Made by a program: the position numbers and the translations under genes
The notes under the pieces: model-generated
Told to the model about the DNA's origin: nothing
Database searches by the model: none
Seen by the model: only the letters and a program-made list of their open reading frames with translations
Shown: piece by piece, positions 8,148-15,425 of the stretch
Numbering within the stretch: position 1 is the stretch's first letter
Layout: every line of letters begins with the position of its first letter
NCBI GenBank assembly: GCA_015061145.1
Contig: SUXD01000026.1
Span: 1 to 35,559 of the forward strand
Direction of reading: 5' to 3'
DNA from: Bacteroidales bacterium
Lineage (GTDB): Bacteria > Bacteroidota > Bacteroidia > Bacteroidales > Paludibacteraceae
Length of the DNA stretch: 35,559 nt

Positions 8148-9215
8148 ATGAAGTATCTGAATATTAAGAAAGCATTGGCAGCATGGCAAGATCTGCAACC
8201 ATTGTCGGAAAAGGATAGAGATAGACTTAGCCGTCGTTTCACAGTGGACTTCAACTACAATAGCAATCATATTGAAGGTAATACGCTGACTTATGGTCAG
8301 ACGGAAATTCTATTGTTGTTTGGTAAGGTAATTGGGGAAGCTGATGTGCGTGATGTTCAGGAGATGGCTGCAAGTAACGTTGGGCTCCGTATGATGTCTG
8401 AAGAAGCATCAGTGAAGGATGTTCCCCTAACACAGAACTTTATCCGGACGTTACATAAAACCTTGTTACGTGAAGATTATACTGTCTATCGACAACTTCC
8501 TGGAGGCGTACAAACAAGCTACGTCATCCATGCAGGACAATATAAGACTCGTCCAAACAGCGTTATCACACGTTATGGCGATAGGTTTGAATATGCCTCA
8601 CCAGAAGAAACTCCCAGCTTAATGACAGATTTGGTGGATTGGTATAACAAGGCAGAGCAGGAAGGAAATCTTTCTCCTGTGGAGTTAGCGGCATTATTCC
8701 ACTACAGATACATCCGTATTCACCCGTTTGAGGATGGGAATGGACGCATTGCCAGACTGATGATGAACTTTATTCTGACTCGTCACGATTGTCCGATGAT
8801 TGTTGTGCGTAGTCGTAAAAAAAGTGAGTATTTAGAGGCATTGCATCAGACTGATATCGAGGTCGGCCCTGCACCAACTGATGGTGCACATGCTGATATT
8901 AAGGACATCAAGCCGTTTCTAAAATACTTCAATGAACTGGTAGCTACTGAGGTTTATAACGATGTACTCTTTGTGAGTGAAAAGGATGAAAACGTGTGGT
9001 GGTATGATGGAGAACGGATTGCTTTCCGTACACCTAATTACACTAAAATACTGAATGCTATGCAAACACAACCTACGCTTACGTTGGCAGATATGAAAGA
9101 AGTGACAGGCATCAGTATTGCCGCCATTCAAAAACTCCTCGACCAACTGATTCAGAAGAAATATGTTGAACGTGGCGAGAAAGATGGAAGTTGGAGGGTG
9201 TTTGTAACACAATAA
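8148..9215 (+). CDS. Fic-family AMP-transferase, class II (N-terminal inhibitory motif)
   Basis: This is a 355-aa Fic protein. The catalytic loop is canonical: HPFEDGNGR at residues 192-200 followed by IARLMMN, so it should transfer AMP from ATP to a hydroxyl on a target protein. The inhibitory helix motif (S/T)xxxE(G/N) is S39-NHI-E43-G44, placing it in class II, where the helix precedes the Fic core and its glutamate blocks ATP binding. Residues about 300-355 look like a winged helix (LADMKEVTGISIAAIQKLLDQLIQKKYVERGEKDGSW), common in Bacteroidota Fic proteins and possibly for autoregulation. No antitoxin gene lies next to it, fitting built-in inhibition. The target is unknown. Confidence 0.95.
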   Translation: MKYLNIKKALAAWQDLQPLSEKDRDRLSRRFTVDFNYNSNHIEGNTLTYGQTEILLLFGKVIGEADVRDVQEMAASNVGLRMMSEEASVKDVPLTQNFIRTLHKTLLREDYTVYRQLPGGVQTSYVIHAGQYKTRPNSVITRYGDRFEYASPEETPSLMTDLVDWYNKAEQEGNLSPVELAALFHYRYIRIHPFEDGNGRIARLMMNFILTRHDCPMIVVRSRKKSEYLEALHQTDIEVGPAPTDGAHADIKDIKPFLKYFNELVATEVYNDVLFVSEKDENVWWYDGERIAFRTPNYTKILNAMQTQPTLTLADMKEVTGISIAAIQKLLDQLIQKKYVERGEKDGSWRVFVTQ

Positions 9216-9267
9216 GTAAACTGATTTCTTAGTTAAACTGCATATTTGAAATTTTTAAAATTGGCTT

Positions 9268-9915
9268 ATGAAGAAAATAATCATTATCGACGGTGGTCCG
9301 CGCAAGACGTTCAACACCGCATCTATGCTCAAGAAATTTGCGGAGGGAGTCCACTCTGTAAGCAAAGAAATCGAAGTAAAGACTTACCGACTATACGACT
9401 TTGACTACAAAGGCTGTATGTCGTGTATGGCATGTAAAATCAAAGGTAAAGCGGTGAATGTATGCAAATTCAAAGACAATCTGACCCCCATATTGAACGA
9501 GATAGCAGAAGCCGACGGATTGGTGCTTGGATCACCCAACTATTTCGGCGAAATTACAGGTCAAATGCGTGCTTTCTTGGAACGACTCGCATTTCCGTGG
9601 CTTTCGTACAACGACCATAGTCTCACCGCTCCCAAGCGTATGCCGGTAGTGCTGATTGAAACGCAAAACGGCACCAAAGAATATAACAATTGCAACGGTT
9701 ACGGCACAATGGAATACTGCATTACACAAGCCCTCGGAGAACCGAAAAAACTAACTGCCTGGAATACCTATCAGGTCAAGAACTACGCCAACTATGAATT
9801 GGCTGGATTCTCGGAAGAAGCAAAACGGCAGTACCGCGACGAGCATTGGGAAGATGACTTGCAACAAGCCTACAACGCAGGACGACGAATGGCGGAGAAA
9901 ATTATTAGCAGATAA
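9268..9915 (+). CDS. Flavodoxin-family NAD(P)H-dependent oxidoreductase
   Basis: This is a 215-aa flavodoxin-fold protein. The FMN phosphate loop follows the first strand (IIIDGGPRKTFNTASML), the second FMN segment is GSPNYFGEITGQMRAFLER, and the CMSCMACK cluster near residue 51 is typical of iron-sulfur-flavoprotein-like relatives, although the full Fe-S spacing is not clear. Such proteins reduce quinones, nitro compounds or azo compounds using NAD(P)H through FMN. It begins 52 bases after the Fic gene, and a weak -7-like CATATTTG lies between, so co-transcription is uncertain. It is convergent with the PPOX gene. Confidence 0.88.
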   Translation: MKKIIIIDGGPRKTFNTASMLKKFAEGVHSVSKEIEVKTYRLYDFDYKGCMSCMACKIKGKAVNVCKFKDNLTPILNEIAEADGLVLGSPNYFGEITGQMRAFLERLAFPWLSYNDHSLTAPKRMPVVLIETQNGTKEYNNCNGYGTMEYCITQALGEPKKLTAWNTYQVKNYANYELAGFSEEAKRQYRDEHWEDDLQQAYNAGRRMAEKIISR

Positions 9916-9974
9916 ATTCCGCTAATTCAAAATCTGATTCATCTATAAATCAATCATTCTTGTGTACCCCACCG

Positions 9975-10433
9975 CTATTGATTTGTAGACTTAAATCTTT
10001 CACCCACAAAACCAAACGATTCTGTACCTTCAACCAAGTCGATATGCTTGAACAAAGGCGGTGTGGGTTCAAGATTGTAATAGTCGAGCTCGGCTATCGG
10101 AAGGCTGAAATAAGCCAACTTGTCGTAGTTTTTGTAGAGGCGTGACAAGACTGGATTGTTGTCATAAATCCAACGCTTTGTTTCGTCATCGACATTAAAG
10201 CTCACAATTCCAGAACAACGTACGGAAATTTTGCCTGCAAACGCCAAAACCTCAACGTTCGGATTCGCCTTCAACTCTTTGTAAACAGCCTTTTCTGCAG
10301 ATGTGGCGAAATACAAAGTCGTATTTTCCTGTTTCATTATCTGGAAGATACGAATTTTAGGACTTCCTTCGCTACAAGTGGCGAATGCGACTTCGTTGTG
10401 ACTTTTCAGAAAATCTAATGCTTGTTGTAACAT
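9975..10433 (-). CDS. Pyridoxamine 5'-phosphate oxidase (PPOX) family flavoprotein
   Basis: This is a 152-aa split-beta-barrel protein: MLQQALDFLKSHNEVAFATCSEGSPKIRIFQIM, LYFATSAEKAVYKELKANPNVEVLAF, then ISVRCSGIVSF, and a C-terminal segment YYNLEPTPPLFKHID. It matches the small PPOX-like group of Bacteroidota and Firmicutes that binds FMN or F420-like cofactors. The true substrate is usually unknown and it is probably not the vitamin B6 oxidase. A fragment of a second gene of the same kind lies at 11936-12094. A terminator hairpin separates it from the upstream lipoprotein gene. Confidence 0.88.
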   Translation of the reverse strand: MLQQALDFLKSHNEVAFATCSEGSPKIRIFQIMKQENTTLYFATSAEKAVYKELKANPNVEVLAFAGKISVRCSGIVSFNVDDETKRWIYDNNPVLSRLYKNYDKLAYFSLPIAELDYYNLEPTPPLFKHIDLVEGTESFGFVGERFKSTNQ

Positions 10434-10448
10434 GTCGAAATAAAGTAG

Positions 10449-10490
10449 AAAACAGTTTGGGAATCAAACCAGATAATCCCAAAACTGTTT
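10449..10490 (-). terminator. Terminator after the MBL-like lipoprotein gene
   Basis: AAAACAGTTTGGGA (10449-10462) pairs with TCCCAAAACTGTTT (10477-10490), with a single bulged A. On the minus strand the stem ends in CTGTTTTC. It lies 11 bases beyond the lipoprotein stop. Confidence 0.7.
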
Positions 10491-10500
10491 GTTATCTACA

Positions 10501-11364
10501 CTATTTGTAAAGAGCTTGTGCAAGTGCGTCAACGTCGCCCGGCATTTGCGGATATGCTGCTTTCAACGCCTCGGCAAATTGTGCGGCATCGGTTTTCTCA
10601 TTGCGCAGTTGTTTTACTTTTTCAAGATATTCCACACGAGCCTCAACTGCTGATTTCTCTACCAATCCACCATGTCCGCCGATATAATATTTGCAACCTG
10701 AGGCAAGAGCAAATTCAGTAGCCTCCAATTCCGCATCAATGGCAGCCGCACTGCCCAACTGAAGCGGACTCATGTGTGCCGTGTAGTAAGCCCAGTGGCT
10801 GTAGAACACTTGATTGCCAATAATGATTGAGGCACCCGGAAAATCGCTTGCCGCACCGCGTTCAAAACGGAAATCGACGCCTGCATAATTCTGTGTGCTG
10901 CCAAACGGAACTTCGCTTGCTCTCTGCGTCGGAAGGGCGACCATTGTCTCACCAAACTGCTGTGCAAATCCTTTCATCATTCCACCATAAACGGGTCCTT
11001 CGATAAAGTCAGGCATACCTTCGGGCATCACAATCGGCAATTTGTCTGAACCGCCTAAATGGTAATCGGTGATGTCGGTAACAACCTTTTTCCCAAGTTC
11101 GGCAATGTAATCGGCAAACTCCTTGGCATTCACTTTGAAAAGTGGATACTCCATCACTACAAGTCCGTCTTGTCCCTCGATGATGAACGACGCATCAGCC
11201 ATAACATCGTTCGAATTGTACACATGCAGGCGAAACCCATCGAGCTCATACGCCTGAAATTGTCCTACTGTCTGTTTCATTTCTGTATTGTTTTGATTAG
11301 TTTTATTATTGTTGCAGCTTACAAGTAACATGGCCGCTGCCGCCATTGTCAGAATTCGTTTCAT
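10501..11364 (-). CDS. Metallo-beta-lactamase-like lipoprotein with degenerate metal site
   Basis: This is a 287-aa protein. Residues 1-17 are a lipoprotein signal (MLLVSC), and the mature part starts CNNNKTNQNN. The early strands (DASFIIEGQDGLVVMEYPL) and late GGHGG loop (about residue 235) follow the MBL fold. Where active enzymes carry HxHxDH there is only DYHLGGSD, so most zinc ligands are missing. YSHWAYYTAHMSP in the middle resembles a modified later ligand loop. The protein is probably a binding protein or altered hydrolase on the outside of a membrane. Met29 lies directly after the linker and is a possible internal start for a cytoplasmic form. It is divergent from the HxlR gene across 219 bases. 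Confidence 0.8.
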   Translation of the reverse strand: MKRILTMAAAAMLLVSCNNNKTNQNNTEMKQTVGQFQAYELDGFRLHVYNSNDVMADASFIIEGQDGLVVMEYPLFKVNAKEFADYIAELGKKVVTDITDYHLGGSDKLPIVMPEGMPDFIEGPVYGGMMKGFAQQFGETMVALPTQRASEVPFGSTQNYAGVDFRFERGAASDFPGASIIIGNQVFYSHWAYYTAHMSPLQLGSAAAIDAELEATEFALASGCKYYIGGHGGLVEKSAVEARVEYLEKVKQLRNEKTDAAQFAEALKAAYPQMPGDVDALAQALYK

Positions 11365-11441
11365 CTTTTTATGTTTTAAATTTTATAATTATTTTTTTGT
11401 TGATGCAAATATCGTATTATCTTGAATATCAAACAAGTAGA

Positions 11442-11475
11442 TACCAAAAAGTGGGATACTTACCAAAAAGTAGGA
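11442..11475. promoter_or_regulatory. Candidate HxlR operator: tandem TACCAAAAAGTRGGA
   Basis: TACCAAAAAGTGGGA (11442-11456) is repeated as TACCAAAAAGTAGGA (11461-11475), 19 bases apart with one difference. The overlap also creates TACT-N8-AGTA (11457-11472), an inverted repeat like those bound by YodB/HxlR-type regulators. It sits between the divergent MBL-like lipoprotein and HxlR genes. Binding by the adjacent HxlR protein is inferred. Confidence 0.6.
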
Positions 11476-11549
11476 ATTGTGAGAAATGAGGCTTTTGCAA
11501 GCAGAAAAAATTTTTAAAAAAAACTTGTCGGTATCTTTCGGAAACTTAC

Positions 11550-11557
11550 TACCTTTG
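11550..11557 (+). promoter_or_regulatory. -7 element for the HxlR gene
   Basis: TACCTTTG lies 26 bases before the HxlR ATG, with a TTG 22 bases further upstream as a possible -33 element. The candidate operator at 11442-11475 lies about 75 bases upstream, so it is placed to control the divergent promoter as well. Confidence 0.55.
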
Positions 11558-11583
11558 CATTGTAATAATATACGAAGGAAACT

Positions 11584-11934
11584 ATGCGTAAAATAAACAA
11601 ACCTATTGATGAGCAGTACAAAAACTGCCCTATTCGCAATGTAGTTGACAAATTCGGCGACAAATGGTCGTTGTTGGTGCTTTGGCAGCTCGATAACAAA
11701 GGAACGCTGCGTTTTGGCGAGCTTCACCGAGAGATGTCCGACTGTTCGCAAAAAATGCTTTCGCAGACACTCAAACAACTTGAGCATATCGGACTGATTA
11801 AGCGAACCGTCTATCCTGAAGTTCCGCCAAAGGTGGAATACAACATTACGGAAAGCGGCAGCACGCTTATGCCACATATAAACGGCTTGGTTGGCTGGGC
11901 AATCGACCATTTTGATGAGATAGCGATGGTTTGA
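11584..11934 (+). CDS. HxlR-family winged-helix regulator
   Basis: This is a 116-aa DNA-binding protein of normal HxlR length. Family signatures are CPIRNVVDKFGDKWSLLVLWQL at the N-terminus, GTLRFGELHREMSDCSQKMLSQTLKQLE as the recognition region and PPKVEYNITESG in the wing. Cys15 sits in the position used by YodB/HypR-type members to sense quinones, diamide or hypochlorite through thiol oxidation, which is knowledge of the family rather than something shown here. The neighbours are mostly redox enzymes, which fits. It is divergent from the MBL-like lipoprotein gene and upstream of the MBL-rubredoxin gene. Confidence 0.93.
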   Translation: MRKINKPIDEQYKNCPIRNVVDKFGDKWSLLVLWQLDNKGTLRFGELHREMSDCSQKMLSQTLKQLEHIGLIKRTVYPEVPPKVEYNITESGSTLMPHINGLVGWAIDHFDEIAMV

Positions 11935-11935
11935 A

Positions 11936-12094
11936 CCGACAGCATTCAAAATAGCCATTGAGCAAATGTTCTGTTACGATTTGAAAACCACGCCACCCGT
12001 ATTGAAGCATTTCGATTTTGTAAATTATACAGAAGAGAATTGCTTTGTGGACGAACGGTTCAGCAAGGTCGAAAAACAGACAGAAAAGCAATAA
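11936..12094 (+). pseudogene. C-terminal remnant of a second PPOX-family gene
   Basis: Immediately after the HxlR stop, a frame in a different phase reads PTAFKIAIEQM and then FCYDLKTTPPVLKHFDFVN and FVDERFSKVEKQ before TAA at 12092. It aligns with the C-terminus of the PPOX gene at 9975-10433 (YYNLEPTPPLFKHIDLV and FVGERFK). Nothing upstream encodes the missing two-thirds. The only internal ATG (11966) would give a 42-residue peptide with no fold, so I call it a gene remnant left after deletion or replacement. Confidence 0.75.
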
Positions 12095-12122
12095 AATAGT
12101 TGAAACATAATATATTATACAA

Positions 12123-13064
12123 ATGGAAATAAAAGCAGTAAAATTCAGAAAAAACGGATTCTACACGCAGCCATTCGCTTTTGGCGGTGAGGAAGGTACA
12201 GAAAAATTTGACAAAAACATTCGCTATCGCGGCAGTTTGCAGAATTATCTGATAGATACGGGCAACGAGGTGATTCTGGTTGACACGGGGCTTCCTGCCG
12301 GCACACCCGAAGAAGCACCCGACGAAAATTCCGTAGCCTACACAGGCAAAGACATTTGCAGCTACATGGACGCATTCAAGGCACTTGGCTACAAGCCCGA
12401 GCAGGTGACAAAAATTCTTCTGACCCACAAACATGCCGATCATAGTGGCGAATTGCGTTCGTTTCCGAATGCAAAAATCTATGTAAACAAAGACGAGTTG
12501 AGTGCAGCCGAACTGCAAGGAATCGACAATATCGTGCCAATAAGTTTCACCGACGGAGCATATTACAATTTCCCCGAAACACAAAAGATTGCCGAAGGCA
12601 TTAGATTCGTCAAAGCCAAGGGACACACCAACGGAAACAGCATTGTAATTGTGGAAAATGATGGCCTGTTTTACCTTATCCATGGAGATGTGACATACGT
12701 CGACGAGGCTCTGTACGAGAACAAACTGTCGGTTGTGTTCGACGACCTTGCCACTGCCCGCCAGACGCTCGACCGCGTGCGTGAATTTATCCGCAATCAG
12801 CCTACGGTTTATTGCTCTACTCATACGCCACAAGGTTACGAAAACCTTGAAGCCAAGCGTGTGATGGATTTGGACAATCCTGTTCCGACTGTTTTTGAAG
12901 AGTTTGATTTCTCAAAACAAGAAGCTACGGGCAAATACGTCTGTTCAATCTGCGGCTACGTGTATGACCCTGCCGAACACGACGGAGTGGCTTTTGAAGA
13001 CTTGCCCGATGATTGGCGATGCCCACGTTGCAAACAACCAAAAGAGAAGTTCAACAAGGCGTGA
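12123..13064 (+). CDS. MBL-fold hydrolase fused to a C-terminal rubredoxin
   Basis: This is a 313-aa protein. Residues 1-262 are a lactonase-type metallo-beta-lactamase domain with intact ligands THKHADH (H102, H104, D106, H107), GHTNGNS and LIHGDV. Residues 271-313 are a complete rubredoxin with C274-SI-C277 and C300-PR-C303 and the aromatic core YVYDP/DDW. No signal peptide is present, so it is cytoplasmic. Rubredoxin fused to an MBL domain resembles flavodiiron proteins, but there is no flavodoxin domain and the metal motif is hydrolase-like. It may couple hydrolysis or an oxygen/peroxide/persulfide reaction to electron transfer. It is 28 bases after the PPOX remnant. Confidence 0.92.
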   Translation: MEIKAVKFRKNGFYTQPFAFGGEEGTEKFDKNIRYRGSLQNYLIDTGNEVILVDTGLPAGTPEEAPDENSVAYTGKDICSYMDAFKALGYKPEQVTKILLTHKHADHSGELRSFPNAKIYVNKDELSAAELQGIDNIVPISFTDGAYYNFPETQKIAEGIRFVKAKGHTNGNSIVIVENDGLFYLIHGDVTYVDEALYENKLSVVFDDLATARQTLDRVREFIRNQPTVYCSTHTPQGYENLEAKRVMDLDNPVPTVFEEFDFSKQEATGKYVCSICGYVYDPAEHDGVAFEDLPDDWRCPRCKQPKEKFNKA

Positions 13065-13086
13065 ATTGTGTAATAAATAATGCTTG

Positions 13087-13115
13087 AATGCGACACAGTA
13101 AGGTGTCGCATTTTT
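13087..13115 (+). terminator. Terminator after the MBL-rubredoxin gene
   Basis: AATGCGACAC (13087-13096) pairs perfectly with GTGTCGCATT (13103-13112) around a 6-base loop and continues into a T tract, 22 bases beyond the stop. Confidence 0.85.
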
Positions 13116-13225
13116 ATGCACATTCTGCATGCAAAGGAGGTGTCAGACTGATTGATTTTGGGCAAAACCGAAATAAGGGTAATTCTTCCCGAAACAAATA
13201 TATCTGCTCCACCCAAAAAAATACG

Positions 13226-13233
13226 TATTTTTG
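13226..13233 (+). promoter_or_regulatory. -7 element for the CMD-cupin operon
   Basis: TATTTTTG (TAnnTTTG) lies 23 bases before the ATG at 13257. It would drive four closely packed genes to 16014. No clear -33 match. Confidence 0.45.
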
Positions 13234-13256
13234 TATTATGATAAATTCTAAATTTT

Positions 13257-14429
13257 ATGAATATCAAGCAAATAATATCATTCGCAATGCTTGCCGTACT
13301 GTCGGCTTGCGGAAACGGAGAACAATCAGAATACAAGGATATGAACACATTAACTTTCACCGAACAACAGGCGGCTGCCATCACGGTCATCGCCTGCAAC
13401 GAGGCTAAGGGCGATCAATCGTCGCTCACGAATGCCATCAACGAGGGGTTCGACGCCAATCTCACCGCCAACCAAATTAAAGAAGCACTTTCGCAACTCT
13501 ATGCCTACACGGGTTTTCCGCGCTCGCTCAATGCGTTAGGCACACTGCAGAAGGTTATGGAGCAACGCCAAGACGTTACCACAGGTGCAGAATCGTCGCC
13601 GATGCCGTCCGATTACGACGCACTGAAACAAGGCACTGAGGTTCAGACCAAACTGTCGGGACAGCCGTTCAACTACGAGTTCTGCCCTGCCGAGAATTAT
13701 TATCTGAAAGCCCATCTGTTCGGCGACATCTTTGCCCGCGACATACTCACCCACGCCGATCGTGAACTTGTTACAGTAAGCGCGTTGAGCGGATTAGAAA
13801 ACGTTATGCCACAGTTGATTGCACACATAAAAGGCGCAAAGAATATGGGCGTAACAGAGGCACAGTTACAAGGCATTGCAACTTCGCTTCGCAATCACGG
13901 ACTTGAAGCCGAGGCGCAACGTTGTGAGGCGGCAATAGCCTCCGTCAACGGCAACAAAACTCCCGTATTTTCACCCTCTGCATGGCCCCTCGGCAATCCA
14001 AACACAGCATACGCGCAGTATTTCATCGGCAACAGTTACCTCGCGGTTTTGGACAATGGGCTTTGTAACGTCACCTTTGAACCCGGCTGCCGCAACAACT
14101 GGCACGTACACCACGGCGCAGTTCAGATGTTGATATGCGTAAGCGGACGCGGATGGTATCAAGAATGGGGCAAGGAAGCCGTTGAACTCCGTCCGGGCGT
14201 AACGATAGCCGTTCCCGAAGGCGTAAAGCATTGGCACGGAGCAGCCAAGGACTCGTGGATGCAGCACCTCACCTACCATGCCGACCTCAAACCCGACAAC
14301 AGCAACGAACTTGTGGAGCAGCGAGGGCAAAACCATGCAGACAATGGCTTTGCTGAGTCGCGACACAAGTCGAGTGAAACTCAATGGCTGGAAGCGGTAA
14401 GCGATGAAGAGTATAACAAATTGAAATAA
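13257..14429 (+). CDS. Lipoprotein fusion of carboxymuconolactone-decarboxylase-like and cupin domains
   Basis: This is a 390-aa protein. MNIKQIISFAMLAVLSAC is a lipoprotein signal with Cys18. Two CMD/AhpD-like alpha-helical repeats follow: one with LYAYTGFPRSLNALGTL (about 85-100) and one with ADRELVTVSALSGLENVMPQL (about 165-190). AhpD's CxxC is absent. Residues about 235-375 are a cupin with NNWHVHHGAVQMLICVSG and VPEGVKHWHG, giving several His ligands for a metal. The protein is expected in the periplasm or on the outer membrane. CMD-cupin fusions are known in Bacteroidota, but the substrate is unknown. Met29 (13341), just after the linker, is a possible alternative start. It heads an operon. 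Confidence 0.9.
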   Translation: MNIKQIISFAMLAVLSACGNGEQSEYKDMNTLTFTEQQAAAITVIACNEAKGDQSSLTNAINEGFDANLTANQIKEALSQLYAYTGFPRSLNALGTLQKVMEQRQDVTTGAESSPMPSDYDALKQGTEVQTKLSGQPFNYEFCPAENYYLKAHLFGDIFARDILTHADRELVTVSALSGLENVMPQLIAHIKGAKNMGVTEAQLQGIATSLRNHGLEAEAQRCEAAIASVNGNKTPVFSPSAWPLGNPNTAYAQYFIGNSYLAVLDNGLCNVTFEPGCRNNWHVHHGAVQMLICVSGRGWYQEWGKEAVELRPGVTIAVPEGVKHWHGAAKDSWMQHLTYHADLKPDNSNELVEQRGQNHADNGFAESRHKSSETQWLEAVSDEEYNKLK

Positions 14430-14440
14430 AAAGAAGAATC

Positions 14441-15037
14441 ATGAAACTAAAATCAATCCTCGCAGCCTTGATTGCACTGTTTACCGTGTCGGGCTGCAAT
14501 TCGCAAACCGTTAAAAACTCAAATAATATGGGAAAATCAATCGTAATCTTCTTCTCTCACGCGGGAGAAAACTATGCAGTAGGCAACATCAAAGTCGGTA
14601 ACACAAAAATCGTGGCCGATTATATCAGCGAGTTCACTGGTGCGACACAATTCGAAATAGTGCCCGAAAAAAACTACGACATGCCTTACAGTGAACTGAT
14701 AAAGGTAGCAAAAGACGAAACAAACAAAGGAGAACTTCCGTCATACAAAGGAAAAATCGACAACATCGACCAGTATGATGTCATTTTCATCGGCGGACCA
14801 ATTTGGTGGGGCACCTACCCGCAAGTCATGTTCACCTTCTTCAAAGACTATGATTTGAACGGGAAAACCATTGTACCATTCACTACGCACGAGGGCAGCG
14901 GACTCGGTTCGATTGTCAGCGACCTGAAGCAAGCCTATCCGCGCGCAAAATTCGCACAAAGTTTCTCTATCTACGGGCACGAAGTGCGAACAGGAAAAGA
15001 GAAAGTGGAGAAATGGATCAAAGGACTGCAATACTGA
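14441..15037 (+). CDS. Lipoprotein flavodoxin (Flavodoxin_4-like)
   Basis: This is a 198-aa protein. MKLKSILAALIALFTVSGC is a lipoprotein signal with Cys19 after VSG. A linker leads to MGKSIVIFFSHAGENYAVGN, where a flavodoxin fold begins. FFSHAGENY-(x)-GNT is the phosphate-binding area, and IGGPIWWGTYPQVMFTFFKDYDL and FTTHEGSGLGS are the later FMN contacts. The fold resembles the Flavodoxin_4 group. Met30 (14528) is a possible internal start giving an ordinary cytoplasmic flavodoxin, so two localisations are conceivable. It begins 11 bases after the CMD-cupin gene, is followed 13 bases later by the MmcQ/YjbR gene, and may act as electron carrier for the CMD-cupin partner. Confidence 0.88.
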   Translation: MKLKSILAALIALFTVSGCNSQTVKNSNNMGKSIVIFFSHAGENYAVGNIKVGNTKIVADYISEFTGATQFEIVPEKNYDMPYSELIKVAKDETNKGELPSYKGKIDNIDQYDVIFIGGPIWWGTYPQVMFTFFKDYDLNGKTIVPFTTHEGSGLGSIVSDLKQAYPRAKFAQSFSIYGHEVRTGKEKVEKWIKGLQY

Positions 15038-15050
15038 GAAACACCATAAA

Positions 15051-15425
15051 ATGAACATAGAGGATTACCGCACATACTGTCTTTCGCTGGGTGACGATGT
15101 GGAAGAAAAAATGCCGTTTGGCGCATTCAAATACGCCGACGGTTTCTTGGTATTCTATGTCTGCGGTCACATGTTCGCTTTTCTTGACACCAACAACTTC
15201 ACCCATATTACACTAAAATGTCCAACAGCAGATATAGACGAATTGAGAGCCCAATATCCTTGTATCGGGAAACCATTCAACATGTCGCCCCGACATTGGA
15301 TAGGCATTGACCCGCTTACTGCTGACAAACCGCTATTACAACGACTCACTCGCCAGTCGTACGAAATCGTAAAACTAAAATACACACATCATGAAAGTTC
15401 TATTGATAAACGGAAGTCCCCATAA
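15051..15425 (+). CDS. MmcQ/YjbR-family protein
   Basis: This is a 124-aa protein of the CyaY-like-fold MmcQ/YjbR family: YRTYCLSLGDDVEEKMPFGAFKYADGFLVFYVCGHMFAFLD, then FTHITLKCPTADIDELRAQYP and MSPRHWIGIDP. Members are called DNA-binding by name, but their role is not well settled. It overlaps the following flavodoxin gene by 35 bases in another frame, which implies translational coupling. Confidence 0.88.
   Translation: MNIEDYRTYCLSLGDDVEEKMPFGAFKYADGFLVFYVCGHMFAFLDTNNFTHITLKCPTADIDELRAQYPCIGKPFNMSPRHWIGIDPLTADKPLLQRLTRQSYEIVKLKYTHHESSIDKRKSP

Noticed and set aside
8148-9215. Fic toxin-antitoxin module
   Set aside because: There is no small antitoxin gene. The inhibitory motif is inside the Fic protein itself.
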